Source of the DNA: Thermoanaerobaculia bacterium | Lineage (GTDB): Bacteria; Acidobacteriota; Thermoanaerobaculia; Multivoradales; J023 | Reading direction: 5' to 3' | Length of the DNA stretch: 64,000 nt | Assembly (NCBI GenBank): GCA_028066595.1 | Contig: JALCBJ010000012.1 | Location: 1-64,000 of the forward strand | Part shown: piece by piece, positions 8,377-17,762 of the stretch | Position numbering within the stretch: position 1 is the stretch's first letter | Layout: the number at the start of each line of letters is the position of its first letter | Position numbers and translations under genes: made by a program | Notes under the pieces: generated by a model | The model's database searches: none | What the model saw: the letters and a program-made list of their open reading frames with translations, nothing else | What the model was told of the DNA's origin: nothing

Positions 8377-10326
8377 ATGTCGAGCGAATCCGCAGCCGCC
8401 GCCGAGCCCATCGATCTGACGCTGCCCGATGGCAGCGTACGGACGGTGGAGCGGGGCAGCACCGCGTTCGACGTGGCGAAGAGTATCGGTCCGGGCCTGG
8501 CCAAGGCGGCCATCGGTGCCGAGCTGGAGGGTTCCTTCCTTGACCTGCGTACGCCGATCGAGCGCAGCGGTGCCTTCCGGCTGTTCACCTCGCGGGATCA
8601 AGAGTCGGGCGACTTCATCCGGCACAGCGCCGAGCATGTGCTGGCCGATGCAGTACAGCGGCTGTGGCCCGGTACGGAGATCGACGCCGGCCGTCAGGAT
8701 CACTCGGAGAAGTTCCAGTACGACTTCCGCTTCCCGCGGCCGTTCACTTCCGAGGACCTCGAGAAGATCGAAGACGAGATGCGCAAGATCCTGAAGGAGA
8801 ATGCCTCCTTCGAGCGCATGGAGGTGACGCGTGACGAGGCGGCGAAGATCTTTGGTGAGCTGGGCGCGGAGCTGAAGCTGGATCGTCTGCAGGACATTCC
8901 CGAGGGCGAGACGATCACGCTCTACAAGCACGGTCGATTCCTCGATCTATGCCGCGGGCCCCATGTGCAGCAGACGAAACAGATCGGCGCCGTCAAGCTC
9001 CTGGAGTCTTCGGCCACGTACTATCGCGGCGACGAGTCGAACGAAGTGCTGCAACGCATCTACGGTACGGCCTTCGGCTCGAAGAAGGAGCTGGACGAGT
9101 GGCAGGCTCGCATGGAGGAGGCACGCGCTCGCGACCATCGTCGTCTGGGGCCGGAGCTGGATCTGTTCAGCCTCCAGCCCGAAGCGCCTGCAAGTCCCTT
9201 CTTCCATCCCAAGGGTGCGCGGGTCTACAACGGTCTGGTGGACTTCGTGCGCGAGCTCCACGACGAGTTCGGATTCGAAGAGGTGGTGACGCCTCAGATC
9301 CTCGACGTCGACCTCTGGCATACGTCGGGTCACTACGAGAACTACCGCGAGAACATGTACTTCACAGAGGTGGACGAGCGGCAGTACGCGGTGAAACCGA
9401 TGAACTGCCCCACCCACTGCCTGATCTATCGGACGCGCTTGCGCTCCTATCGCGACCTGCCGATTCGCTACGCTGACTTTGGCCGCCTACACCGCTACGA
9501 GCGGTCCGGAGTGGTTACGGGCCTGACCCGAGTCCGCACGTTCTGTCAGGACGACGCCCACGTGTTCTGCACCGAAGAGCAGGTTCCGCAGCAGGTGTCG
9601 ATGCTGATGGACATCATCCTGCGCATCTACGACACGTTCGGTTTCGAAGAGGTGCTGATCGAGCTTTCGACGCGCCCGGAAAAGCGCATCGGATCTGACG
9701 AGCTCTGGAATCGTGCCGAGGCGTCGTTGCGGGCAGCCCTCGATGGTCGCGGCGTGGACTACGAAATCAACGAAGGAGATGGAGCTTTCTACGGTCCAAA
9801 GATCGACTTCCAGGTGAAAGACGTCCTCGGCCGCTCGTGGCAACTGGGTACCGTGCAGCTGGATTATCAGATGCCCGAGCGCTTCGACCTTTCCTACATC
9901 GGTGCAGATGGCGACGAGCACCAGCCAGTGATGATCCATCGCGCCATGCTCGGCAGTCTGGAGCGGTTCCTCGGCATCCTCATCGAGCACACCGCCGGCG
10001 CCTTTCCCGCCTGGCTGGCGCCGGTGCAGGCCGTGGTCTTACCTGTGTCCGAGAAGTTCGTCGACTACGCCCGTCACGTTGCTGGCGAGCTCGGCACGGC
10101 GAAAGTCCGTGTCGAGGTCGACGATCGGGCTGAGAAGCTCGGTTACAAGATCCGCGAAGCGCAGTTGCAGAAGGTGCCGTACATGCTGATCGTCGGCGGC
10201 CGGGAAGAAGAGGCCGGCACGGTCAACCTGCGACTCCGCACGGGCGAAGAGGTCGGCGCGGTGGAAGTCGAAGCCCTCCTCGATCGCCTCCGTCCCGTGA
10301 TTTCGGAACGCCGTCTGGAGCTCTAG
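8377..10326 (+). CDS. thrS: Threonine--tRNA ligase
   Basis: TGS domain, RHSAEHVLADAV, MNCPTHCLIYRTRLRSYRDLPIRYADFGRLHRYERSGVVTGLTRVRTFCQDDAHVF, MIHRAMLGSLERFLGILIEHTAGAFPAWLAPVQ. Confidence 0.97.
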   Translation: MSSESAAAAEPIDLTLPDGSVRTVERGSTAFDVAKSIGPGLAKAAIGAELEGSFLDLRTPIERSGAFRLFTSRDQESGDFIRHSAEHVLADAVQRLWPGTEIDAGRQDHSEKFQYDFRFPRPFTSEDLEKIEDEMRKILKENASFERMEVTRDEAAKIFGELGAELKLDRLQDIPEGETITLYKHGRFLDLCRGPHVQQTKQIGAVKLLESSATYYRGDESNEVLQRIYGTAFGSKKELDEWQARMEEARARDHRRLGPELDLFSLQPEAPASPFFHPKGARVYNGLVDFVRELHDEFGFEEVVTPQILDVDLWHTSGHYENYRENMYFTEVDERQYAVKPMNCPTHCLIYRTRLRSYRDLPIRYADFGRLHRYERSGVVTGLTRVRTFCQDDAHVFCTEEQVPQQVSMLMDIILRIYDTFGFEEVLIELSTRPEKRIGSDELWNRAEASLRAALDGRGVDYEINEGDGAFYGPKIDFQVKDVLGRSWQLGTVQLDYQMPERFDLSYIGADGDEHQPVMIHRAMLGSLERFLGILIEHTAGAFPAWLAPVQAVVLPVSEKFVDYARHVAGELGTAKVRVEVDDRAEKLGYKIREAQLQKVPYMLIVGGREEEAGTVNLRLRTGEEVGAVEVEALLDRLRPVISERRLEL

Positions 10327-10531
10327 CAGCCCGTGGCGGTCTTCGAGCACGGCACGAAGCGCCGCGCGCAGATGCACCCGACGGCCTCCGCACGAGAACA
10401 CCTACATCGAGACTGGATTTCACGAAGAAAACCTGTAGAATCACCGACCCGCCTCTCGCGGCTGGGACAGATGCGCCCGCCGCCCGCCCCATGTTTAGGG
10501 CTAGACCTACGAGAGAAACCCGGAGACATCC

Positions 10532-10726
10532 ATGCCCAAGCAAAAGACCCACAAGGGCGCCGCCAAGCGTTTCAAGATCAGCGGCACCGGCAAAGTCCTC
10601 CGTGGTCATTCCGAAACGAGCCACATCCTGACCAAGAAGACCACCAAGCGGAAGCGCAACCTGCGCCACACCACGACGGTCAGCCCGGCCTTCGAGAAGA
10701 CCATCAAGGCGATGCTGCACAAGTGA
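10532..10726 (+). CDS. rpmI: 50S ribosomal protein L35
   Basis: [25 protein letters not shown]...[15 protein letters not shown]. Confidence 0.95.
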   Translation: MPKQKTHKGAAKRFKISGTGKVLRGHSETSHILTKKTTKRKRNLRHTTTVSPAFEKTIKAMLHK

Positions 10727-10840
10727 GTCGAAGCTCACACCGTTAGCAGCACCCGCCTCCAGATTCCATCAGACGATCCGCTGGGAGAACCTGTCCAGCG
10801 GCGTCCTTGACCGCCCCACACGGGGCCAACGAGGTTCGAG

Positions 10841-11197
10841 ATGCCGAGAGTCAAGCGCGGAAACAAGCGCGCCAACAAGCGTCGTCGCATTCTCAAGCTC
10901 GCCAAGGGCTACTACGGAACCCGCTCGAAGGCCTACCGCATCGCCAAGCAGGCGGTGGACCGTGCCCTGGCGTACGCCTATCGCGATCGCCGTCAGCGCA
11001 AGCGTCAGTTCCGTCGCCTTTGGATCACCCGCATCAACGCCGCCGCTCGCCAGCACGGCCTCTCGTACAGCCGACTCATCGACGGGTTGAACAAGGGCAA
11101 CGTCGGTCTGGACCGTAAGATCCTCGCCGATCTCGCGGTGCACGATCCAAAGGCTTTTGCGGCCGTCGCGGAGACGGCCAAGGCAGCGCTTTCCTGA
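10841..11197 (+). CDS. rplT: 50S ribosomal protein L20
   Basis: [70 protein letters not shown]. Confidence 0.97.
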   Translation: MPRVKRGNKRANKRRRILKLAKGYYGTRSKAYRIAKQAVDRALAYAYRDRRQRKRQFRRLWITRINAAARQHGLSYSRLIDGLNKGNVGLDRKILADLAVHDPKAFAAVAETAKAALS

Positions 11198-11293
11198 TTC
11201 TTCTGCGAATCACCTAGCCAGCGGCCGGTTCGACGCGACAGCGCGGTACACTCCGCGTCGATCGAGCCGGCCCGGGCAGAGCGAAGAGCAGCC

Positions 11294-11323
11294 AAACAGG
11301 CCGGCCATCAGGTCGGCCTGTTT
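11294..11323 (+). terminator. Intrinsic terminator or attenuator candidate between rplT and pheS
   Basis: Perfect 10-bp inverted repeat AAACAGGCCG(N10)CGGCCTGTTT followed by T-rich CTATTTG. Confidence 0.5.
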
Positions 11324-11398
11324 CTATTTGGGCCCGAGGAGCAGCGATTCGAGTGATCGAGGGAGGAGGGATCGAGCCGTCATGAAGAGGACACATCC

Positions 11399-12463
11399 AT
11401 GAGCGCCACTGGCGATCTCGCCAATCTTCAGAAAGAGTTCGAGCAGCAGGCCTCGGCAGTCGTCGGCCGCGAGGCCTGGGATGCGTTGCGCATCGCCTGG
11501 GTCGGGCGCAAGCAGGGCAAGCTGAAAGATCTGATGGCGAGGATGAAGGACATTCCGCCGGAGGAGCGCCGCGATTATGGCCAGGCGGTGAATCGCCTCA
11601 AGACGACCGTAGAACAGCGGATTCAAGCACTCGACGTGGAGCTCGAAGCAAAGGAAAAGGCGGCGAGCCGAACCGTCACGGCACTCGATGTCACCCTGCC
11701 GGGGCGAAAGCCCTCCCTCGGTACGCTTCACCCCATCACTTTGGTGGCTCGGCAGATCGAGTCGATCTTTGCCGAGCTCGGCTATAGCGTCGCAGAAGGT
11801 CCGGAGATCGAGGACGACTACCACAACTTCGAAGCCTTGAACTTCCCTCCCGATCATCCGGCGCGCGAAACCCAAGACACCCTCTTCTTGGAGCGCGCCC
11901 AGGCGGACGATGGGACCCTCGGTCCCAAGCTCCTGCTCCGCACCCACACGTCGCCGGTACAGATCCGCACCATGCTGGGTCGGGAGAAGCCACCGATCCG
12001 GGTGATCTGTCCCGGTCGGGTCTACCGCAACGACAACGACCTACGCCATTCGCCCATGTTCCATCAGGTCGAAGGCCTGGCCATCGCCGAGGGACTCACT
12101 TTCGGTGACATGAAGGGCACGCTCGATGCGTTCTGCAAGCGCCTGTTCAGCGCCGACACAGACATCCGCCTGCGTCCCAGCTTCTTCCCCTTTACCGAGC
12201 CTTCCGCCGAGGTGGACGTCACGTGTGCCGCATGTAAAGGCAAGGGCTGCGCCACCTGCTCGGACACGGGGTGGATGGAGATCCTCGGCTGCGGCATGGT
12301 CGACCCTCGTGTGCTCGAGGGTTGCGGCATCGATCCGGACCGCTACTCCGGTTACGCCTTCGGACTCGGCATCGACCGCGTCGCCATGAACCGCTACAAC
12401 ATCCCCAACATCCGCGTCCTGTTCGAGAACGACGAGCGACTCCTGCGGCAGGTGCGGACATGA
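11399..12463 (+). CDS. pheS: Phenylalanine--tRNA ligase subunit alpha
   Basis: LPGRKPSLGTLHPITLVARQIESIFAELGYSVAEGPEIEDDYHNFEALNFPPDHPARETQDTLFL; GCGMVDPRVLEGCGIDPDRYSGYAFGLGIDRVAM. Confidence 0.96.
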   Translation: MSATGDLANLQKEFEQQASAVVGREAWDALRIAWVGRKQGKLKDLMARMKDIPPEERRDYGQAVNRLKTTVEQRIQALDVELEAKEKAASRTVTALDVTLPGRKPSLGTLHPITLVARQIESIFAELGYSVAEGPEIEDDYHNFEALNFPPDHPARETQDTLFLERAQADDGTLGPKLLLRTHTSPVQIRTMLGREKPPIRVICPGRVYRNDNDLRHSPMFHQVEGLAIAEGLTFGDMKGTLDAFCKRLFSADTDIRLRPSFFPFTEPSAEVDVTCAACKGKGCATCSDTGWMEILGCGMVDPRVLEGCGIDPDRYSGYAFGLGIDRVAMNRYNIPNIRVLFENDERLLRQVRT

Positions 12464-12599
12464 TCGTCGTTCGACCTCCCCGAAACGGAGGGAGCGCTCT
12501 CGGAGATCGTGCCGGTGCATGGGGTCGCGTGAGGTGGCGTGAAGCGTGCCTGCACGCCCTGACCCCATCCCGGCGCGCGCAGAAATAGGTAGACAGGAC

Positions 12600-14729
12600 A
12601 TGGAATTCTCCACCAACTGGATCACGGACTACGTCGATATGCCGGAAGGCGGGGTCGACGAGATCGCCGCACGTCTGACGGCCGCCGGCATGGCGGTGGA
12701 GGGGCGTCGCGAGGTCGGCGACGATGTCGTTCTAGACATCGACGTCACCACCAACCGTCCGGACTGCATGAACCACCTGGGTTTGGCGCGCGAGCTCGCG
12801 GTGCTCACCGGGCAGGAGCTGAAACCTCCATCGATTGAGATCGATGAGGACGGGTCGGAATCCGCCACGTCGATCGCCGCAATACAAATCGACGACTTCA
12901 CCTTCTGTCCACGCTTCAATGCCCTCATCGTGCGCGGTGTCGAGGTCGGCCCCAGTCCGGAGTGGCTGGTCGATCGCCTCGAAGCCATCGGCTCACGCTC
13001 GATCAACAATATCGTCGACGTCACCAACTACGTGATGTGGGAACTGGGCCAGCCGATGCACGCCTTCGACCTGCACAAGATCGGCAAGAACGGCGACGGG
13101 CTGCACGAGATCCGTGTGCGTACGGCGACGGAAGGCGAGGCGCACGTCACATTGGACGGAGTCGAGCGGACATTGGACTCCACGATCCACGTTCTCGCGG
13201 ATCCGCAGAGTGCGGTTTCACTGGCCGGCATCATGGGTGGCGAGGAGTCCGAGGTCTCCGAGGCCACCACGGACCTGCTGCTCGAAGCAGCCCATTGGAA
13301 CCCCACCGGTATCCGGAAGGCGGCAGGGAAACTGGGCATGCACACCGATGCCAGTCACCGCTTCGAGCGAGGAGCCGATCCCGAAGCATGTCTGTGGGCG
13401 CTCCGCCGTGCGGCAAAGCTGATGGTGGAGCTGGGTGGCGGGCGTGTGGTGTCCGGTCACATCGAAGTGAAGAAGCTAGCTTCGGACTGGCCACCACGGG
13501 TGGACCTCGATCTGGGTCGCCTGAACACATTCGGCGGTACCGAGCTCGACGCATCAGCCACCGAGCGCATCCTCCAAGGACTTGGATTCGAGCTGCAGGA
13601 CCAAGGTGAAGGTTCCGAGGTCGGCGGCCACGCTGCCCGCTGGCAGGTCACAGCACCGTCGTGGCGTTGGTACGATTTCGAGGCCGCGCACGCGCAAGAC
13701 GTCTACGAAGAGGTGCTGCGCATCTACGGGTTCGACAACATACGGACTACGTTGCCCAGCTTGGGAGCACCGGATGGCCGAACCGGACGTGAACACACTC
13801 TGCGCCGGAGAGTGCAGGACGTGCTGGCCGCCGCGGGCCTCGCCGAGGCGGTGAATTTCGCGTTTCACGATGCCGAGAGCGACGACGGATATCCGAGCCT
13901 CTATGGTGACCGGCCCGCCATGCTGCTCGCGAACCCGCTGTCGGAGCGCTACAGCACCATGCGGCGCTCACTGCTGCCCAATCTCGTGGACTCGGCTCGC
14001 TTCAACCAGCGACGCAATGCTGACGCAGTGCGGTTGTTCGAGATCGGCCACATCTTCGTCGCGGGCAAGCCCGGTGTGATGGTCGGCGACGAACACGACG
14101 CCAGTGATTGGGGTCACGAAGAGATGGACGTCGTCGCGATGGTGCTCGGCGGTCGGCTCGGCACACCATGGGAACACCAAGTCGCGCTGGACTTCTACGA
14201 CCTCAAGGGAATGGTCGAAGCACTCGCCGCCGAGATGGGTGCGGAAGTCTCGTTTCGCGCCAGCGAGCTACCCAAGTTGCGGCGAGGCGCCACTGCGGAG
14301 ATTCTGTTGGGTACGGCGGGAGCCAATGATCAAGTGATCGGCTATCTCGGACAGCTCGACGACGAGACGGACGCCTTTCCGCTCTACGCCGCCGAGATCG
14401 CTCTGGAGCCCTTGGGACGACAGGAGCTCGAGCTGGAAACACGACCACCCTCCCGCTATCCGAGTATCGCTGTCGACAGCACGTTGACCCATTCCAAAGA
14501 GGTGGCGTGGCGTGAGCTGGCGACGGCCATAGAGTCGATGGCAACGCCCGACCTGGTGCGCTTCGGTCTCCAGGATCGTTACGAGGGTCAAGGGGTGCCT
14601 CCGGGCGCCGTCAACACCACCATCCACTTCCTATATACCGCCGAAACGCGCTCGTTGACTCAAGAAGAGGTCAACGAGCGACACACGGCGCTCACCGCCC
14701 ACCTCGAAACCCGGTTCGGCCTCCGCTGA
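12600..14729 (+). CDS. pheT: Phenylalanine--tRNA ligase subunit beta, lacking the N-terminal EMAP-like tRNA-binding insert
   Basis: DIDVTTNRPDCMNHLGLARELAVL, B3/B4 HAFDLHKI, GIMGGEESEVSEATTDLLLEAAHW, KAAGKLGMHTDASHRFERGAD, C-terminal FDX-ACB; no OB-fold insert between the first ~35 aa and the TNRPDC motif. Confidence 0.93.
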   Translation: MEFSTNWITDYVDMPEGGVDEIAARLTAAGMAVEGRREVGDDVVLDIDVTTNRPDCMNHLGLARELAVLTGQELKPPSIEIDEDGSESATSIAAIQIDDFTFCPRFNALIVRGVEVGPSPEWLVDRLEAIGSRSINNIVDVTNYVMWELGQPMHAFDLHKIGKNGDGLHEIRVRTATEGEAHVTLDGVERTLDSTIHVLADPQSAVSLAGIMGGEESEVSEATTDLLLEAAHWNPTGIRKAAGKLGMHTDASHRFERGADPEACLWALRRAAKLMVELGGGRVVSGHIEVKKLASDWPPRVDLDLGRLNTFGGTELDASATERILQGLGFELQDQGEGSEVGGHAARWQVTAPSWRWYDFEAAHAQDVYEEVLRIYGFDNIRTTLPSLGAPDGRTGREHTLRRRVQDVLAAAGLAEAVNFAFHDAESDDGYPSLYGDRPAMLLANPLSERYSTMRRSLLPNLVDSARFNQRRNADAVRLFEIGHIFVAGKPGVMVGDEHDASDWGHEEMDVVAMVLGGRLGTPWEHQVALDFYDLKGMVEALAAEMGAEVSFRASELPKLRRGATAEILLGTAGANDQVIGYLGQLDDETDAFPLYAAEIALEPLGRQELELETRPPSRYPSIAVDSTLTHSKEVAWRELATAIESMATPDLVRFGLQDRYEGQGVPPGAVNTTIHFLYTAETRSLTQEEVNERHTALTAHLETRFGLR

Positions 14730-14756
14730 TCGGTTCCTGGAGACACGGGAGGCAAC

Positions 14757-14975
14757 ATGTCGCAATCTTGGCTAAAGGACCTGGAAGAAAGGGTCCACGC
14801 CGCCTCGAAGGCCCTTCGTGCACTGCGCGCGGAGAACGACAAGCTCAAGGCGCGGATCAAAGAGTTGGAGGATCGGACAGGCGGCGGAGAGTCGTGGCAA
14901 GCGGAGCGCGAAGAGATCCGTGGGCGAGTCGAGAAGCTCGCAGATCACTTGGCCGAGCTACTGGGTGACGGGTGA
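14757..14975 (+). CDS. Small coiled-coil protein (ZapB-like position and composition)
   Basis: 72-aa heptad-rich protein directly downstream of pheT. Confidence 0.6.
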   Translation: MSQSWLKDLEERVHAASKALRALRAENDKLKARIKELEDRTGGGESWQAEREEIRGRVEKLADHLAELLGDG

Positions 14976-15002
14976 CGATCCAGAAAGTGAACGGAGAAGG
15001 TG

Positions 15003-15158
15003 TCGGGGCGGCCTGAGGGCCGACATCCGCGAGCTGCGTTCCGTCCCGCGCTCGTAGGAGACCGCCCGCCAAAGCAGCATGATGGAGTGGAGGCCGGGCG
15101 GAGCCTGGCCGTGACTCTCGTGGACAAGCCGTGCGGGAACTCCGGAGGTCGCCCCATC
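15003..15158 (+). ncRNA. Candidate 6S-like structured RNA
   Basis: Closing stem GGGGCGGCC/GGTCGCCCC and internal long stem CCGCCCGCC/GGCCGGGCGG flanking large asymmetric bulges; located after the zapB-like gene, a common 6S neighbourhood. Confidence 0.3.
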
Positions 15159-17620
15159 GGCCGCACACCCTGGCGGCGGCCGTGGTAGAGGCCCTCCGAC
15201 TCCTTGCTGTCTATGGTGCGAGCTGTGCGCTGGTCCTGTGGCTGATCCACCGCAAGCTACGCACCGTGTCGCTAGGCGTGGCGCTGGTTCTCTCCCTTCT
15301 GCCCTTCGCCTTTACCGGCACGGCCATGCTCACAGGCGGCCTCTACGGTGGCCTCAACCTGGTTTACAACACCCCTCCGCTCGCGAGCGATCGGGGTCAG
15401 TTGCCGGAGCTGAAGTATCGCAATGGAATCCTCATGGACCAAGTCTGCCAGGTCATCCCCTGGCGCAAGGCGGTGCGAGAGTCAGTGAAGACCGGCCATT
15501 GGCCGCTGTGGAATCGATATTCCCGCGGTGGTGACGTGCTGCTCGGCCTGAGCCAGCCGGCGCCATTCGATCCGAAGGTGTGGATCGGTTTTCTGTTGCC
15601 CCTGGCCACGGCCATCACGTTCGCTTGTTCCTTCGTGCTGTTCCAGGCCGCTGGCTTCACCTGGCTCTATCTGCGGGAGTTGGGCCTGGGCGATGGCGCC
15701 GCGTTGGTCGGTGGCGTTACCTATATGGCGTCGAGCTTTCTCACCTTCTGGGTGACCTGGTCCATGTCGTCCGTCTGGGCGGTGTTGCCGCTTCTCGTAT
15801 TCGGCGTCCATCGCTTGGCCCACGGCTCACGCGGCGGTTTCGGTGCGACTGTCACAGCGTCGACCCTGGCGCTCGTCGGCGGGCACCCAGAATCGGTACT
15901 TCACATCGCAACCGCTGCGGGTGTCGTACTGCTGGCGGAATGGCCCTGGCGAGAGGGCTTTGCCACCACGGCATCGCGGCTTCGTCGAGCTGTCGTGGCG
16001 GCCCTCGTGGCCGGCGCTCTGGCAGCTCCTGCTGTGCTGCCGTTCGTCGACGCCATGAAGCAGACGTCGGACTACCGTGGCCGGCTGAAGAACACGGTGC
16101 GTCACCAGGGCTTGGAGCTCACAGAGGCCTCTCGCAGCCTCTTGGGTACGGTCTTGCCCTGGGCCTATGGTTTACCTCATCACAAGCTCGCGGAAACGAA
16201 GCCAAAGGGTTTCAACGACGCGGCCTTCGCCAGCGTCGGCGGCGCGGCATGGATACTCGCTGTAGCCGGGTTGGCCACGGGGCGGCGCCGCAGTCGGCTA
16301 TTCGCGTCGATGGCAGGGTTCTCCGTACTAGTAGCGTGCCACTTTCCCTTCGTGACGGAGATCTTAGGGACTTTGCCGCTCTATCGCATTGCGCTCAACG
16401 AACGCTTGGCTGGGGTGACGGTTTTCTGCTTGGCGGTACTGGCCGCATTCGGCACCGAAAGTCTGACCCGGGGAGATTCTCGTACTGTGCGCATGGCGAC
16501 ACGTGCGTTGCTCCTTGGGGCGTCGCTACTCACAGCACTCGCCCTGTGGCATCTGGCGGCGGCTGACCTCTCGACCGCGGTCTCGAGATCCTTTTCCCGA
16601 TCGTTGCCTGCAGTATTGCTCCCTGCCCTCGCCTTGGCCTTCGCTGGCCGTCAGATCTGGTTTCGGCGTGCCGCGTGCGTGTCACCACTCATCCTGGCGA
16701 TGGTCCTGTTGCCACGACCGCTGGAGAAGCCCGGCGTCTACCGCACATTCCCCGTGGACCTCTTCTTCCCGCCACTACCGGAGCTCGAAACCTTGCCGAG
16801 TTTCCAGGAGGATGGAAGCGAGCCGTATCGGGTGACCGGGTCCTATTCCGATCTGGTTCCGGCGATCGGCACGCTATGGCATCTGGAAGATCCACGGGGG
16901 TATGCCACCATGCGCAACCTACGCCAGCACAAGACCCTTTCCCTGTGGTGTGACCTGTCGACGGCTTGGTGGTTCTGTCAGGTGCGTGAATTGGACCGGC
17001 CTTTTCTCTCGGCTCTCGGAGTCCGCTATCTGTTGGCAAGACCGAATCGGATCGCGGCCGAGGATTGGACGCTGGTGACCCGCGGCGAGAACATGAGCAT
17101 TTGGGAGAACCCGAGAGCTCTGCCTCGAGCGTTCGCACCCGACCGTGTGTTACGTATAGACCCCGAAGAGGATCCATTGTCTGCTCTCGCCCGCCTTCGA
17201 GACTTCCGGCGCGCCGCAGCGATCGAATTCGATGCATGGCCGAAGCCGACCCATGGGAGCGGCAAGAATCCAAACTTCCGGCGCAACCCTTCGGGTGATG
17301 GACGCGCCGACGTGAACACCCGAGCCGAGGGGCCCGACCTCGTCATTTCCGTCGACGCGCCGGGCCCGACTTGGGTCGTCGTCTCGGAGACGCCGTGGCG
17401 CGGTTGGCGAGCGGTAGATCAGGACGGGAACCGTTTGAAGTTGACCTATGCGAACGTCTCCATGCTGGCATTCCAGGCCCCGGAGGGCCGGAGTGAGGTG
17501 AGGCTGACCTTCTGGCCGGCCTCCTTCACAGCCGGTCTCCTGTTGGCAGCACTCGCACTCGTGGCACTCTCGGCCGCTCATCTGTTGCGCATCAGGCGTC
17601 GGCTTCGGCTCCGGCGCTGA
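15131..17620 (+). CDS. YfhO-like polytopic membrane protein (true start may be ~15182)
   Basis: Many TM helices, PFDPKVWIGFLLPLATA, GLYGGLNLVYNTPPLASD, C-terminal extracytoplasmic LVISVDAPGPTWVVVSETPWRGWRAVDQDG typical of YfhO-type proteins. Confidence 0.75.
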   Translation: MRELRRSPHRPHTLAAAVVEALRLLAVYGASCALVLWLIHRKLRTVSLGVALVLSLLPFAFTGTAMLTGGLYGGLNLVYNTPPLASDRGQLPELKYRNGILMDQVCQVIPWRKAVRESVKTGHWPLWNRYSRGGDVLLGLSQPAPFDPKVWIGFLLPLATAITFACSFVLFQAAGFTWLYLRELGLGDGAALVGGVTYMASSFLTFWVTWSMSSVWAVLPLLVFGVHRLAHGSRGGFGATVTASTLALVGGHPESVLHIATAAGVVLLAEWPWREGFATTASRLRRAVVAALVAGALAAPAVLPFVDAMKQTSDYRGRLKNTVRHQGLELTEASRSLLGTVLPWAYGLPHHKLAETKPKGFNDAAFASVGGAAWILAVAGLATGRRRSRLFASMAGFSVLVACHFPFVTEILGTLPLYRIALNERLAGVTVFCLAVLAAFGTESLTRGDSRTVRMATRALLLGASLLTALALWHLAAADLSTAVSRSFSRSLPAVLLPALALAFAGRQIWFRRAACVSPLILAMVLLPRPLEKPGVYRTFPVDLFFPPLPELETLPSFQEDGSEPYRVTGSYSDLVPAIGTLWHLEDPRGYATMRNLRQHKTLSLWCDLSTAWWFCQVRELDRPFLSALGVRYLLARPNRIAAEDWTLVTRGENMSIWENPRALPRAFAPDRVLRIDPEEDPLSALARLRDFRRAAAIEFDAWPKPTHGSGKNPNFRRNPSGDGRADVNTRAEGPDLVISVDAPGPTWVVVSETPWRGWRAVDQDGNRLKLTYANVSMLAFQAPEGRSEVRLTFWPASFTAGLLLAALALVALSAAHLLRIRRRLRLRR

Positions 17621-17762
17621 CGAACCGCCCCGTATAATTCCCTGGTGGCTCCCGGTCCGAGCGTTCGACTCGGCCGTTCTCGAGCCCCCCGGGCCGCCGT
17701 TCTCCTCGAGCTCTGCTTCCTACCCGGGTTCACGATTCAGCTCCCGACCTGCCGAGACCTGC

